Positions 10,362-20,700 of a stretch of 64,000 nucleotides of DNA are shown here, piece by piece. Each line of letters starts with the position of its first letter. The first letter of the stretch is position 1. The notes under the pieces were generated by a model. That model did no database searches, was not told where the DNA came from, and saw nothing but the letters and a program-made list of their open reading frames with translations. Source of the DNA: G963677445 sp963677445 (GTDB lineage Bacteria > Bacteroidota > Ignavibacteria > Ignavibacteriales > Melioribacteraceae); assembly GCA_963677445.2 (NCBI GenBank), contig CAXXGF010000088.1, positions 124,001-188,000 of the forward strand, given 5' to 3'. The translations under genes were made by a program, and so were the position numbers.

Positions 10362-12038
10362 CTATTTTTTTGATAATATCCTGTCTGTTGATGAAATAGA
10401 TTTTCTATTTCTTAAAATCCTTCTGTCGCGAAGTTTCTGCCAAACTTTATTCAGTGTATGTATCTCTTTGTCTGAAAAACCCCATCCGTTTTTTAATATG
10501 GATTCATCATTGATTTTCAGGACTTTATCAATCTTTTTTTCTCTCAACAAATTATTTACTAAATCAAAATCGAGATTAAGACTTTTTTTGTGAGGCAGTG
10601 GCAAATTTTCGGCTTCACTGGGTTCGAATGTAAGGACCCCGCCTCCATAACTTCTGCCCATGATTTCAGAAAACGCGAATGTCAATGAGTTTGTAAAACC
10701 GGCGATTAAAGACTTTTGATTTTCGCCGTTTAGGAATTTTATTCTATGAAGGGTGTCAGTATTTGTTGCGCTGCATTCATTAAGTACTAATTTTGGGAAG
10801 GAATGCACTTGTCTGAGCATGAAAGCATCCGGCTTCCAGATGGATGGAACTACCCACCATTTTTGACGAATACTACATTTATAGCCTAAGTGATAATTAT
10901 TCTCTTCTCCAATTTTAATATATTTTTTAATTTCTGGCGGCAGTTTTTCAAAGTCTCCATCCGGAGGAGTAAGCAGAAAATTAGGGAAGTTCTTTTCTAT
11001 TAATTTTTCCCAGTCTTGTTCATCAATAATAACTCCTGCTAAATGGTTTGCTTTACCAACGATACGTGATGTAAATGTGTTTAAGCCGAACTCATCCACC
11101 TGATTTTTAGATAATACGAAAAATTTATTCTGACCCGTAACTATGCCAACATCGACTTGATAAAAATTCTTTGCGAGCGGAATATTAGAATTTTTCCTTA
11201 TATGCCTGATTAAATCCAGTTCATAACCGGTAAGGTAATATTGTATCCATTTTTCACTGGAATGATCAAGCTCTTTACTATGATTATTAGCTGGTATATT
11301 AAAATTACTGAGTGAGGAAATATCATTTAACTCTGAGATATTAATATAGTGTTTATCAATTAATTTCTTTTCGCAAAGAAGGAGCACTACTTCTTGTTGA
11401 ATACTCGGGAAGATCAATTTGTTAAATGTAAGAATATGAATTTTGGAAAACTCTCTGGAAAGGAATCTTCTGGTTTCAGCAGCATAATTTACCTGAAATA
11501 ATTCCGCGGGTATTACCATTCCAAGCCTTCCATTTTCTTTTAATAATGTTGCTGACAGTACTAAAAACGGAATCCAGGCATTTGTGAGTCGGGATGGTTT
11601 TAAACCAGCTTCTTTCATAAGTTGAAAAGCATATGCTCGTTGAGTGTCGGGGAAATCCTGGTATCTGATGAAAGGTGGATTACCAACGATACTATCAAAT
11701 TTTGTTTGAAGCGGGTTTTCATAAATATATTTGAAAAAATCAACAATATTAAGTTTGATGTTATCCCTTATTTCCGGCGGGATTTTTAATACTTCGTTCT
11801 CATTTAGCTCGATGGCCTGTATGTCAAACTCATTTAAATTTGAATTAAAGGTTTTAACTCTCTTAAATATACTTTTTAGGAATGCGCCATCGCCACAACT
11901 TGGTTCTAATATAGTTTTAGTATCAGGTTGGACAGCCCAATTAGTTATAAAGTCAGTTGCCTGGTCAGGAGTGTAGTAGCCCCCACGCAATTTTTTTTCT
12001 TTTTTATCTTCAAATTTTATGTTATTTTCCTTTATCAT
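10362..12038 (-). CDS. N6-adenine DNA methyltransferase of a type II restriction-modification system
   Basis: A 558-residue enzyme, counting from the ATG at 12038, that would methylate adenine in a specific DNA site using S-adenosylmethionine. Motif I is ILEPSCGDGAFL (about 43-54) and motif IV is NPPF (120-123), followed by IRYQDF, as in Eco57I/TaqI-like gamma-class methylases. The C-terminal half is the likely target-recognition domain. The chosen start lies 17 bases inside the end of the upstream endonuclease gene, so the two are co-transcribed and probably coupled; a start at 12101 would overlap it far more. Its base composition is more AT-rich than the core genes, in keeping with lateral transfer. 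The recognition sequence cannot be read from the sequence. Confidence 0.9.
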   Translation of the reverse strand: MIKENNIKFEDKKEKKLRGGYYTPDQATDFITNWAVQPDTKTILEPSCGDGAFLKSIFKRVKTFNSNLNEFDIQAIELNENEVLKIPPEIRDNIKLNIVDFFKYIYENPLQTKFDSIVGNPPFIRYQDFPDTQRAYAFQLMKEAGLKPSRLTNAWIPFLVLSATLLKENGRLGMVIPAELFQVNYAAETRRFLSREFSKIHILTFNKLIFPSIQQEVVLLLCEKKLIDKHYINISELNDISSLSNFNIPANNHSKELDHSSEKWIQYYLTGYELDLIRHIRKNSNIPLAKNFYQVDVGIVTGQNKFFVLSKNQVDEFGLNTFTSRIVGKANHLAGVIIDEQDWEKLIEKNFPNFLLTPPDGDFEKLPPEIKKYIKIGEENNYHLGYKCSIRQKWWVVPSIWKPDAFMLRQVHSFPKLVLNECSATNTDTLHRIKFLNGENQKSLIAGFTNSLTFAFSEIMGRSYGGGVLTFEPSEAENLPLPHKKSLNLDFDLVNNLLREKKIDKVLKINDESILKNGWGFSDKEIHTLNKVWQKLRDRRILRNRKSISSTDRILSKK

Positions 12039-12765
12039 GTGGCGGCAGACCTTTGTATCTTTCAATATATATATTATAAAAAATTTCAGAAAATCTTTCA
12101 ATTCTCAAAGTTGAATTATTTGGTGGAATATCTGGGGCTATTTCTCCTGTTTCAGGATCCCAGACTACCAGGGATATCACCTCGGCGAGATGATTCTGAT
12201 TTATTACATTCTTTCTTGTGCCTAATCGCTCTAAAGTTCTGATAATATCAAATTCCTGAGTTTTGGAAAGCGCGGGAAGAGGAATCGCAATTACAAAAGC
12301 AACTATGGCATATGGAAACCTGGTATGAACAGTGCTGGCTTCAGTCGCGAGGTCATTTATCATGTTTTGCCAATTTTTCCTGACACTGTCAATATCATTG
12401 AGCGTTTTGCTATCATATGCAATTCTTAATCCATCCGGTCGGTAGGTGATGTCAAAGTTTTGCGGCCTGATTCCTCCAATGACTCTCGTATCACCTTTTT
12501 CAACACAATTTGCTTTTGGAGGAAGAAGTGAGTTGCTACTCAAAGGTGATTCGACCGGAATATCTCCAAGCATATTTGCCATCGCATCCGAAACAGCGGG
12601 ATCAAGAACCAGCTTGCCAAAATCCATGGATTGCTTACGGTCAAAACGATTTGACTGTTTTTTCTTGTCCCCTGAGCCAATCTCACTTAACCATTTTGTT
12701 CCCCAATTGTGTAGTAAGTCTTGATCGAATTTAATTTCGGGCATTGAATCTTTTAATGTAGACAT
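12022..12765 (-). CDS. Putative type II restriction endonuclease, PD-(D/E)XK fold
   Basis: A 247-residue protein directly upstream of, and overlapping, the adenine methyltransferase. Residues 110-120 read P-D-G-L-R-I-A-Y-D-S-K, a good PD-(D/E)XK active site with Asp, Asp and Lys in place. Position and motif together make it the cleaving partner of the methylase. An in-frame ATG at 12825 would add 20 residues; I chose 12765 because the added stretch looks like a poor N-terminus, but this is uncertain. I cannot assign a known specificity family. The endonuclease-first order is common in small type II systems. Confidence 0.7.
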   Translation of the reverse strand: MSTLKDSMPEIKFDQDLLHNWGTKWLSEIGSGDKKKQSNRFDRKQSMDFGKLVLDPAVSDAMANMLGDIPVESPLSSNSLLPPKANCVEKGDTRVIGGIRPQNFDITYRPDGLRIAYDSKTLNDIDSVRKNWQNMINDLATEASTVHTRFPYAIVAFVIAIPLPALSKTQEFDIIRTLERLGTRKNVINQNHLAEVISLVVWDPETGEIAPDIPPNNSTLRIERFSEIFYNIYIERYKGLPPHDKGK

Positions 12766-13064
12766 AAAATTCCAGTTTTTTGAAGGGAATATACGCAAAG
12801 TAATATAATCCTTCAATTTGCGCATTCAAATATCCGGTAAGAAGTCAAAATTCATGTAAACCGGCAAAATTTTTTGCGAAAATTAGTTGATGGTTTCGTT
12901 TGTCGGCCTCGAAATGGCCGAGTCGAATGCAGTACCGGAAGTAGTGCCGGAAGTATTGAGATGTTCCGTAAAAGTGTCCTGTTTATTTGTCAGCTTCCGG
13001 GGCTTCGACAAGCCGGTCGTCTGGCATTCGTATTACCATTGTCTCAGCCGGTCTTATGTCTTGA
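12766..13064. other. Intergenic spacer
   Basis: About 300 bases upstream of the restriction genes. Two overlapping open frames on the plus strand read as low-quality protein and are not supported. The promoter of the restriction-modification operon should lie near its left end. Nothing else was recognised. Confidence 0.5.
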
Positions 13065-13748
13065 TTACGAATCAGGGTGTAATGCGTCGATGATCAGAGA
13101 TGTATAATTAAGCCGACCATCCTTATTCCTTTTATCGAATCGTTTGGAGCGTTGTATTTTCCCTGAGGCGGGGTCCCAATCGGTAAAATGAAAATCACCA
13201 TGTTTATCAAAATATTCAAGCGGTGAGGGGGTGAGTCCGGCATCCCGGATAAGTGCTGATAATGTTTCAACATTCAGTAATATTTTATGATCCGCGGCGC
13301 CGGGACCGATTCCTCCCGGTTTTACCTGGTCGATATAATTTTTAGCGGGGAAATAACCGTCAGGTACCGCAATACGGAAATATCCTCCCGGACGGAGGTA
13401 TTTTACGGCAAATGAAAGGGCTGTTTTTATTTCGGCAGGTTCAAGATGCTCAATTACATGCTCGGCCAGAATAACATCAATGGAAGCGGGTTCAAAATAT
13501 TTTTCCCAATCCTTTTCGCTGGTTATATCGAAAAATGATTGTTGGGTGGGTATCCATCCCCTCTGGTATTCATTGGCCGCTCCGATAACAATTTTCAGGG
13601 GGGTGTTTATTTTCCATCTCTTCAGCCGGAAGATGCCATAAAGTGTATGGGGCAGAGTCCACACAAAATATATAAACCGGTAAATCCGTGGCATACCGGT
13701 TCTCAAACGCGAAACAATTCCCTGGTGCAGAGCTGAAATAATTTTCAT
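13065..13748 (-). CDS. Predicted SAM-dependent methyltransferase (COG4627-like)
   Basis: A 227-residue class I methyltransferase-like protein. The glycine-rich motif I region is KIVIGAANEYQRGW, followed by an acidic residue after strand 2. AEHVIEHLEP and LRPGGYFRIAVPDG match the motif III/post-I region of Methyltransf_11 enzymes. Proteins of this type often act in surface polysaccharide or small-molecule modification; the substrate here is unknown. It is monocistronic, with a repeat-rich spacer upstream. There is a basic N-terminal segment but no clear signal peptide. Confidence 0.75.
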   Translation of the reverse strand: MKIISALHQGIVSRLRTGMPRIYRFIYFVWTLPHTLYGIFRLKRWKINTPLKIVIGAANEYQRGWIPTQQSFFDITSEKDWEKYFEPASIDVILAEHVIEHLEPAEIKTALSFAVKYLRPGGYFRIAVPDGYFPAKNYIDQVKPGGIGPGAADHKILLNVETLSALIRDAGLTPSPLEYFDKHGDFHFTDWDPASGKIQRSKRFDKRNKDGRLNYTSLIIDALHPDS

Positions 13749-13888
13749 TCTGCAAAGATAAAGAAAACGGTCCTAATTTCTCTCAGTGAATGCCAGTCTT
13801 ATTCCCGGTATGACCATTACCGAACTGGTTATGTGCCTTATTTTTTCGGCAATTTTTTACTCTTGATATTATTTATTAGTTGCATTCT

Positions 13889-13926
13889 TGCCATTTTGCG
13901 TAGAATTTAAGTCCTTTTGGAATAAG
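13889..13926 (+). repeat. Dispersed TGCCATTTTGC motif, copy 1
   Basis: Reads TTGCCATTTTGCGTAGAATT followed by TAAGTCC and, shortly after, GGAATAA. Related copies lie at 14362-14392, 30871-30910, 36331-36362 and, inverted, 60248-60291. Confidence 0.6.
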
Positions 13927-13997
13927 CGACTCCGAATGGAGTCGAATATTATTAGCCCCGGATGAAATCCGGTGGTGTTATCAGGCAAATATCACCT

Positions 13998-14085
13998 TCA
14001 GGGTCTTGTCGCGTGTTTTTCTCTATACCCCGGGCTGCTCTCTTCTTTCGCAGCCCGGGGCTATTCATATTGAATCCCATTCGGG
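13998..14085 (+). repeat. Double-hairpin intergenic repeat, copy 1
   Basis: A CCCCGGGCTG / CAGCCCGGGG stem is followed by CTATTCATATTGAATCCCAT and a GAATCCC / GGGATTC hairpin. The second copy at 30797-30858 keeps CTATTCATATTGAATCCCAT exactly. Confidence 0.6.
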
Positions 14086-14361
14086 ATTCTTTTTCAGGAA
14101 GAAAATTTTACCATTTGGCTTGGAGTCTAATTTCAAATGGTATAATCGTAATCATAAACCGGCTTAGCCAGAAGTGAAAGTCAGTTAATTGATAAGGGAT
14201 AATTGACAATTGATAATTAAAAGATGACTCAGTTTTTATTTTATTAAAACATCCTGATCATCATTCTTATCCTGGCGACCCTGTTTTTTCTGCGTCCATC
14301 AGCGAAATCCGCGGTCCTCTTTTAATTGTTCATTGTACATTATTAATTGTTAATTGAAACC

Positions 14362-14392
14362 TTGCCATTTTGCATGGAATTTAATTCCTTAC
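14362..14392 (+). repeat. Dispersed TGCCATTTTGC motif, copy 2
   Basis: Reads TTGCCATTTTGCATGGAATT followed by TAATTCCTTA; matches the copy at 13889 and others. Confidence 0.6.
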
Positions 14393-14496
14393 GTACTATG
14401 CTGTTTTATTACCTGACTATGCCGTATAATGGATACCCGAATTGAAAAGAAAAACCATAAAAATGTTTCTGAAAATATCCTTAAAGCCTTTTTTTG

Positions 14497-14525
14497 TTGA
14501 CAAGCCGGGAAAAGTATTGTATATT
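14497..14525 (+). promoter_or_regulatory. Sigma70-type promoter of the TetR gene
   Basis: TTGACA at 14497-14502, a 17-base spacer, and TATATT at 14520-14525. This is close to the general bacterial consensus. It sits about 60 bases before the tetR ATG and just upstream of a palindromic operator candidate. Confidence 0.65.
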
Positions 14526-14536
14526 CGCACATAAAA

Positions 14537-14550
14537 TGACCGACAGTCAG
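14537..14550 (+). promoter_or_regulatory. Candidate TetR operator, site 1
   Basis: TGACCGACAGTCAG, containing the palindrome TGAC-N5-GTCA, 12 bases after the -10 box of the tetR promoter. A matching site precedes tolC at 15259-15272. The position fits autorepression. Confidence 0.6.
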
Positions 14551-14584
14551 TGTATCTAATAAAGTTGAAAAGATTGAATTTATT

Positions 14585-15241
14585 ATGGGAATAGCAGAAA
14601 GAAGAGAAAGGGAAAAGGAACAGAGGAAACAGGCGATAATCGACGCCGCTGAAAAGGTGTTTTTTTCGAAAGGATTTGAGAATGCCACGGTGGATGATAT
14701 CGCGCATGAAGCCGAATTCAGCAAAGGCACTTTGTATTTGTATTTTAAAAGCAAAGAGGAGATATACCTGGCGATTATTTTGCGCGGCATGAAGCTTATG
14801 GGTGAGATATTTGAAGCGCGGCTGAAAAAAACTTTAAACGGCCTCGAAACTGTCAGAGAGCTTGGACGGGGTTATATGGAATTTTATTACAAGTATCCTG
14901 AATATATGAATGCCATGATGTATTATGAGAATATGGAAATTTTGCTGGAAAACGGAAAAAAAGGATACGCCGACTGTGATGATTTTTATACCAAAACCAC
15001 CGGAGAGACTTTCAAGAGTCTTGATATTTTGGTTGAGTCGATTGAAAAGGGAATTAAGGATGGCTCGATAAACAAAGAGCTTGATCCGGTAAAAACCGCG
15101 ATTATTCTCTGGGGAGAAATAACCGGGATGCTCATGGTAGCCTCAATGAAAAAAAGCATACTTGAGAAAAAATTTAATGTAACAGCAGAAGAAATACTTG
15201 AAGAATACTTAGAATATACAGTCAGGGCGCTCGCGCCCTAA
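14585..15241 (+). CDS. TetR/AcrR-family transcriptional regulator
   Basis: A 218-residue repressor-type protein. The N-terminal helix-turn-helix spans about residues 16-60 (IIDAAEKVFFSKGF, VDDIAHEAEFSKGTLYLYF). The rest is the helical ligand-binding/dimer domain. It is followed in the same direction by a complete tripartite efflux operon, so it most likely represses that operon and itself and is released by a pump substrate. The palindromes at 14537 and 15259 support this. The ligand is unknown. Confidence 0.9.
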   Translation: MGIAERREREKEQRKQAIIDAAEKVFFSKGFENATVDDIAHEAEFSKGTLYLYFKSKEEIYLAIILRGMKLMGEIFEARLKKTLNGLETVRELGRGYMEFYYKYPEYMNAMMYYENMEILLENGKKGYADCDDFYTKTTGETFKSLDILVESIEKGIKDGSINKELDPVKTAIILWGEITGMLMVASMKKSILEKKFNVTAEEILEEYLEYTVRALAP

Positions 15242-15258
15242 AAAATTTTTAAAGTTCT

Positions 15259-15272
15259 CTGACTGATGGTCA
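15259..15272 (-). promoter_or_regulatory. Candidate TetR operator, site 2
   Basis: Read on the minus strand: TGACCATCAGTCAG, the same TGAC-N5-GTCA palindrome as site 1 with two central changes. It lies between the tetR stop and tolC, just before a possible -10 box TATTAT (15275-15280). Confidence 0.6.
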
Positions 15273-15302
15273 AATATTATTACATAGTTTAGGAGATTAA
15301 AT

Positions 15303-16664
15303 ATGTTTCAAAAAATAGCTGCTCTTTTGTTTATTATCCTGCCGGTAGTGATTTATCCGCAGAGTGATATACTGGATGAATATATCAGAAAAGGGCTGGA
15401 AAATAACCTGGCATTAAAGCAGAAAAAACTGGAGCTGCAAAAGGGACTGGCGGCGCTGGATGAAGCGCGAGGATTTTTTATGCCTTCTGTAAGCATCTCT
15501 GCCCGTTATTCGAGGGCGGGAGGGGGGCGTGAAATTTCCATTCCGGTCGGCGACCTGATGAATCCTGTATATACAACCCTGAACCAGCTTTTGCAGCAGA
15601 ACAGGTTCCCATCCTCAATTGAGAATGAGACCATACCTTTTTTAAGAGAAAAGGAACATGATACGAAAGTATCCCTGACACAGCCCCTTTTTAGACCGGA
15701 GATACTTTATAACTACAGAATAAAATCGGAAATGGTTGAGATCAACAGGGCTGAAAAGCAGTTGTTCAGACGTCAGCTTATCCGGGATATTAAAACTGCC
15801 TATTACAATTTACTCAAGGCAAAGAGTGTTGAAAATCTTTACGAGAGCACAGAAAAGCTGCTTGAAGAAAACCTTCGGGTAAATGAAGCCCTTGTGAAAA
15901 ATCAAAAAGCTACAAAAGAGGTTATTTTCAGGGCTAAAGCGGAATTAACCAGTATAATCGCTGAAAAAGAAAACGCCGCAAAAAATGTAACTCTCGCGAA
16001 ACAATACTTTAATTTTCTTCTTAACAGACAGCTCGATGAAGATATTGCGGCTGATGAAAATATCGGGGGAAAAGGGGATAGATTAATTATTCCGGGGGAT
16101 ACGGAATTTCCGGATAACCGGGAGGAGTTATTCCAGCTTGAAAAGCTCGCCCGGATAAATGAATACCAGGCAGATATTTCCCGCGCCGGATATTTCCCGG
16201 GACTTGTTTTTGCGCTGGATTACGGATTCCAGGGGGAGGAATACAAATTTACCTCCGATTATGATTACTGGATGGCTTCCCTCGTTTTTAACTGGAATAT
16301 ATTTAATGGTTTCAGGGACAGCAAAAATGTTGAGCAGGCTTTGATAGAAAAGAAAAAAACTGAAACAGCAAGGGAAGAGCTGGTAAGGAAAATCGGGCTT
16401 CAGTTGAGGAGCGCGCTGGAAAAGCTTAAAGTCGCTAAGTTATTTCTTAAAAGAGCTGCTGAGAGAAAACAAAGCGCCGGGGAAAATTACCGGATTGTCG
16501 CAAAAAAATACAGTGAAGGAATGGTTCCCCTTGTGGAATATACAGACGCCCGCAACACACTTACCGCTGCCGAAACTGAAAAAATAATCGCGGAATATGA
16601 CCTGCTTACAAAACTTGCCGAATTTGAATATGTGTCGGCAACGGAAGAAATGAAGGAAAAATAA
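15303..16664 (+). CDS. TolC-family outer-membrane efflux protein
   Basis: A 453-residue outer-membrane channel of a tripartite pump. It has a signal peptide (1-20) and two halves of long coiled-coil helices rich in Lys/Glu/Ala separated by strand-forming segments, as in the OEP (TolC) family. It would trimerise into a barrel with a periplasmic tunnel and dock onto the adaptor encoded next. GGAG stands 9 bases before the ATG. It is the first gene of a three-gene efflux operon (gap of 21 bases to the adaptor). Confidence 0.9.
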   Translation: MFQKIAALLFIILPVVIYPQSDILDEYIRKGLENNLALKQKKLELQKGLAALDEARGFFMPSVSISARYSRAGGGREISIPVGDLMNPVYTTLNQLLQQNRFPSSIENETIPFLREKEHDTKVSLTQPLFRPEILYNYRIKSEMVEINRAEKQLFRRQLIRDIKTAYYNLLKAKSVENLYESTEKLLEENLRVNEALVKNQKATKEVIFRAKAELTSIIAEKENAAKNVTLAKQYFNFLLNRQLDEDIAADENIGGKGDRLIIPGDTEFPDNREELFQLEKLARINEYQADISRAGYFPGLVFALDYGFQGEEYKFTSDYDYWMASLVFNWNIFNGFRDSKNVEQALIEKKKTETAREELVRKIGLQLRSALEKLKVAKLFLKRAAERKQSAGENYRIVAKKYSEGMVPLVEYTDARNTLTAAETEKIIAEYDLLTKLAEFEYVSATEEMKEK

Positions 16665-16685
16665 ATAATATCATAGAGGTGACAA

Positions 16686-17726
16686 ATGAAAAATCTGATA
16701 GCCATAGTATTATTATCAGTATTAGTTCTCTTTTCCTGCGCGCCGGAGGAGGAAAAAAGTGTCAGAGATGACAGAGTAAGTGTTGAAACCGGGGAGATAG
16801 TGTGGCAGAAAGTTACACAGCCAATTCACACAAGCGGAACTGCCGCGCCGGTTTCCGAGTCGAAGCTTTCCTTTAAAACCGGGGGAATTATTAAGAAACT
16901 ATACGCTGATGAAGGAGAGAAAGTAAAAAGAGGAAAACTTCTGGCCGAACTTGACCTGGCTGAAATTGAATCACAGGTTGAAAAAGCGGCTGAAGGATTC
17001 CGGAAAGCGGAAAGAGATCTGGCCAGAGTGGAAAATCTTTATAAAGACAGTGTAGCCACTCTGGAGCAATTCCAGAACGCGACAACGGCGTACCAGGTGG
17101 CTGAAAAAGATCTTAAGATTGCCCGTTTTAATATGAAGTTTTCACGTATTCACGCGCCGGCCGATGGTAAAATATTATACAAGTTTATTGAAGAAAATGA
17201 GCTTATCGGTTCAGGAATGCCGGTATTCCTTTTCGCTTCACTTGAGGGGAGGTGGAAAATCAAAGCGGGCGTATCGGATAAGGACCTGGTGAAACTTGAA
17301 GAAGGATTTGCAGCGGATGTTGTTTTCGACGCCTGGCCGGAAAATTCCTACCCCGCGGTGATATCGGAAACCGGCAGTTTTGCCAGTCCTGTCAACGGGA
17401 CATATGAAATTGAGCTTGAGCTAAAGGATCATCCCGCGAAGCTGGCCCCCGGGTTTGTAGCGCGTATAGATATTCAGGTCCCTGATGATGGTAAATACGC
17501 TGTCGTTCCGGTGGAATCACTGGTGGAAGCCGAAGGAGACCATGCCTATATTTTTGTGAGAAAGGAAAAGAGTGAAGAGATCATGAAAGTCGCGGTCAGG
17601 ATTGAAAGGCTGATCAAATCTTTTGCCGCTGTAAGTGGTGTGGATGAAGAATATCATGAAGTAATCACCTCGGGTTCAGAGTATCTTTCTCCCGAATCAA
17701 AAATAAGAATTGCCGAAAATTTGTAA
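16686..17726 (+). CDS. RND efflux periplasmic adaptor (membrane fusion protein), lipoprotein
   Basis: A 346-residue HlyD/AcrA-type adaptor that bridges the inner-membrane pump and TolC. The lipobox LFSC (Cys about 18) anchors it. A barrel-sandwich/lipoyl half-motif (GGIIKKLYADEGEKVKRG, about 60-77), a helical hairpin (about 95-135), the second lipoyl half and a beta-barrel follow in family order. The AGAGGTGA ribosome binding site is well placed. The stop lies 16 bases before the permease start. Confidence 0.9.
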   Translation: MKNLIAIVLLSVLVLFSCAPEEEKSVRDDRVSVETGEIVWQKVTQPIHTSGTAAPVSESKLSFKTGGIIKKLYADEGEKVKRGKLLAELDLAEIESQVEKAAEGFRKAERDLARVENLYKDSVATLEQFQNATTAYQVAEKDLKIARFNMKFSRIHAPADGKILYKFIEENELIGSGMPVFLFASLEGRWKIKAGVSDKDLVKLEEGFAADVVFDAWPENSYPAVISETGSFASPVNGTYEIELELKDHPAKLAPGFVARIDIQVPDDGKYAVVPVESLVEAEGDHAYIFVRKEKSEEIMKVAVRIERLIKSFAAVSGVDEEYHEVITSGSEYLSPESKIRIAENL

Positions 17727-17742
17727 CCGGAGGATGAAAGGT

Positions 17743-20700
17743 ATGAGATTACCAGAATTTTCGATTAAGAATCATCAGTTTACCATAATAATTATTTCAC
17801 TCCTGACACTCTTCGGGATCGTATCATTTTTCACAATGCCCCGGTCGGAAGATCCCCAGGTGTCGCCGGCGGGCACAAGCATAATTATTGTATTCCCCGG
17901 CGCCAACCCGGCTGATCTTGAGGAGCTTGTTGTAGACCCGATTGAAGAGGTGGTCAACGAGCTGGAAGATATAAAACATATAAACACAAAAGCCGAGGAT
18001 GGCCTGGCGCTCATTCAGGTGGAATTTCTCGCCGGTTCCGATCCGGATGATAAATATTCCGATGTAGTGCAAAAAGTGAACAGCATCAGGAATGATCTGC
18101 CCGATGAAATATTACGTCTGGAAACGATGAAATGGACAATAACAGATGTGAAAATTCTGCAGGTCGCTCTCGTTTCAGAAAAGGCTCCATACAGCGTTCT
18201 TGAAAAGGAAGCGGAAAGGCTTGAAACACAGTTTAAAAGAGTATCGGGAGTTTTTAAGGCTGATATCAGGGCCTATCCCGAACAGGAGATCAGGATTTCA
18301 CTGGATATTGAGAGAATGGCGGCGTTGAATCTGCCTCTCAACCGTGTCATCGGAGCTGTTCAGAGCAATAATGCCAATATTCCCGGCGGCAGTATTGATA
18401 TAGGCAAAAAGAGATTTAATATAAAAACCAGCGGCTCCTATGAAAATATTGAACAGATAAGGAATACCGTAATTGACGCGGCGGCCGGGAAAGTTGTTTA
18501 CCTGAAAGATATCGCCGATGTTAATTACAGCTATGAGGATGAAAAATATATAGCCCGCTTTAATGGCAAAAAGGCTGTTTTTGTTACCGCTAGTCAGAAA
18601 AAGGGGACTAATATATATAATGTTTATGAAGGCCTTACACAAAAGGTGGAAGAGCTGAGAAAAGAACTTCCGGCGGATATTTCACTCGAAACTGTATTTG
18701 ACCAGACGGAGAGTGTTTCTTTCAGGCTGAATGGTTTTTTCCTGAACCTGGTTGAAGGACTGGCTCTTGTAGGTATTGTTGTGCTTCTCGCTGTCGGATT
18801 TCGCGCTTCCCTGATTGTGATGCTGGTTATTCCCGTTTCAATTCTGATAGCGATAGGGGGGCTTGACTCCACTAATTTCGGCATTGAGCAGATGAGCATC
18901 GCGGGGCTGGTGATTGCCCTGGGTCTGCTTGTGGATAACGCGATAGTGGTGACAGAAAACATCACCCGTTTTAACGCGCTGGGCTATAAAAGAACGGAAG
19001 CGGCCATAAAAGCCACGGCGCAGATTGGATGGGCGGTGGTCAGTTCAACTGTTACAACCGTGCTCGCCTTTGTGCCGATAATAATGATGCAGAATATCAC
19101 CGGCGATTTTATAAGGAGTATGCCGGCGACGGTTGTTTATACTCTTATCGCCTCACTATTTATCTCACTGAGTCTTACTCCTTATCTTTCGAGTAAATTT
19201 CTCGCTGTAAACGGAAAAAGAAAAACCAGTAAAGTTCAGACAAAACTGAGTTCATTTATTTCGGGACCTTACAGGAAAATACTCGATTTCGCCTTAAGCC
19301 GTCCTGCTTTGATAGTCATTTCGGCAGTGGTGATATTTCTTTTATCCACCTCTCTTTTTCCCCTGATAGGTGTGAGCTTTTTCCCGAAGGCTGAAAAACC
19401 TCAGTTCCTTATTAATGTTGAGCTGCCTGAAGGAAACAGTTTCGACAGAACAAATGAGGTTGTAAATTATGTTGAGAATATTCTTTCGGAAAGTGACCAG
19501 GTAAGAAGTTACGCCGCGAATGTGGGAAGAGGAAATCCCCGGATATATTATAACCAGTTCTCAAAATTTGAGAAGAATAACTACGGCCAGGTTCTGGTTG
19601 AACTGGAATCGAGAGATCATGAGACCAATAAAAAGCTGGTTAGCAGCCTGAGAGAAAAATTCGCGCTGTTCCCAGGGGCGAAAATTGAGATTAAAGAATT
19701 TGAACAGGGTCCGCCGGTTCAGGCTCCCATTGAGCTGAAAATCATCGGTGAAAACCTGGATGAATTAAAAAGAATCGCGTCGGATGTGGAAGGAATTGTC
19801 GCCGGATTCCCAGGCGCGATTAACATTAACAATCCGCTGAAGACATCCAAAACTGACCTGCATGTTGAGATAAACCGGGAGAGAGCCCAAATGCTCGGAG
19901 CGCCGGTATATGAGATAGATAAAACGGTAAGGGCCGCGATTGCCGGTATGAATATTTCACGTTTCCGCGATCCCGACGGCAAGGAATATAATATTGTGAT
20001 CAGGCTTCCTTTTGAGAATAAACCTGAAATGAAGGATTTTGATAAGATATATATCAATTCTGTCACAGGGGCGGCTATTCCCCTGAAGCAGCTTGCCGAG
20101 ATTAAATTCCAGGGAAGCCCCATGCAGATAAATCATTACAACCTTGAACGTAATGTGCCTGTAACCGCGGATGTGGAAAGCGGATATGAAGCCAGCGCCC
20201 TGACAGAAAAAATAATAAATGAACTGGAAAAATATGAATGGCCGAGGGGCTACCGTTACTATGCCGCCGGGGAACTTGAAAAACGGGATGAATCATTCGG
20301 CGGAATGTTCCAAGCTCTTATCATTGCCATAGTGGGTATATTCGGAGTTCTGGTATTGCAGTTCCGTTCCTATTCACAGCCGCTTATAGTTTTTTCAGCG
20401 CTGCCCCTTGCCTTTATCGGCTCTTTTGTCGCGTTATTCCTTAGCGGAAACAGCTTCTCATTTACCGCCTTTGTCGGGCTTACAAGTCTGGTGGGCATCG
20501 TGGTGAACAATTCAATTATACTGGTCGATTATACCAACCAGTTGAGAAAGGAAGGGACAAAAATACCGGAGGCTCTTAAAGAAGCCGCCGAAACCCGGTT
20601 TTTGCCGATCATACTTACTACCGGCACCACCATTGGAGGACTGCTTCCTCTCACTCTGGCAGGGGGAACAATGTGGGCGCCGATGGGCTGGACAATTATC

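Larger units (their letters stand above)
13749..14496. other. Repeat-rich intergenic region
   Basis: No gene is supported. It holds two copies of a dispersed TGCCATTTTGC motif (13889-13926 and 14362-14392), a double-hairpin unit (13998-14085) and AT-rich simple tracts such as TTAATTGTTAATTG. The pieces recur elsewhere in the window, so this spacer looks built from dispersed repeats. Confidence 0.6.

Noticed and set aside
12874..13107. Overlapping plus-strand frames upstream of the restriction genes
   Set aside because: Two frames read equally poorly and one overlaps the end of a clear methyltransferase on the other strand.
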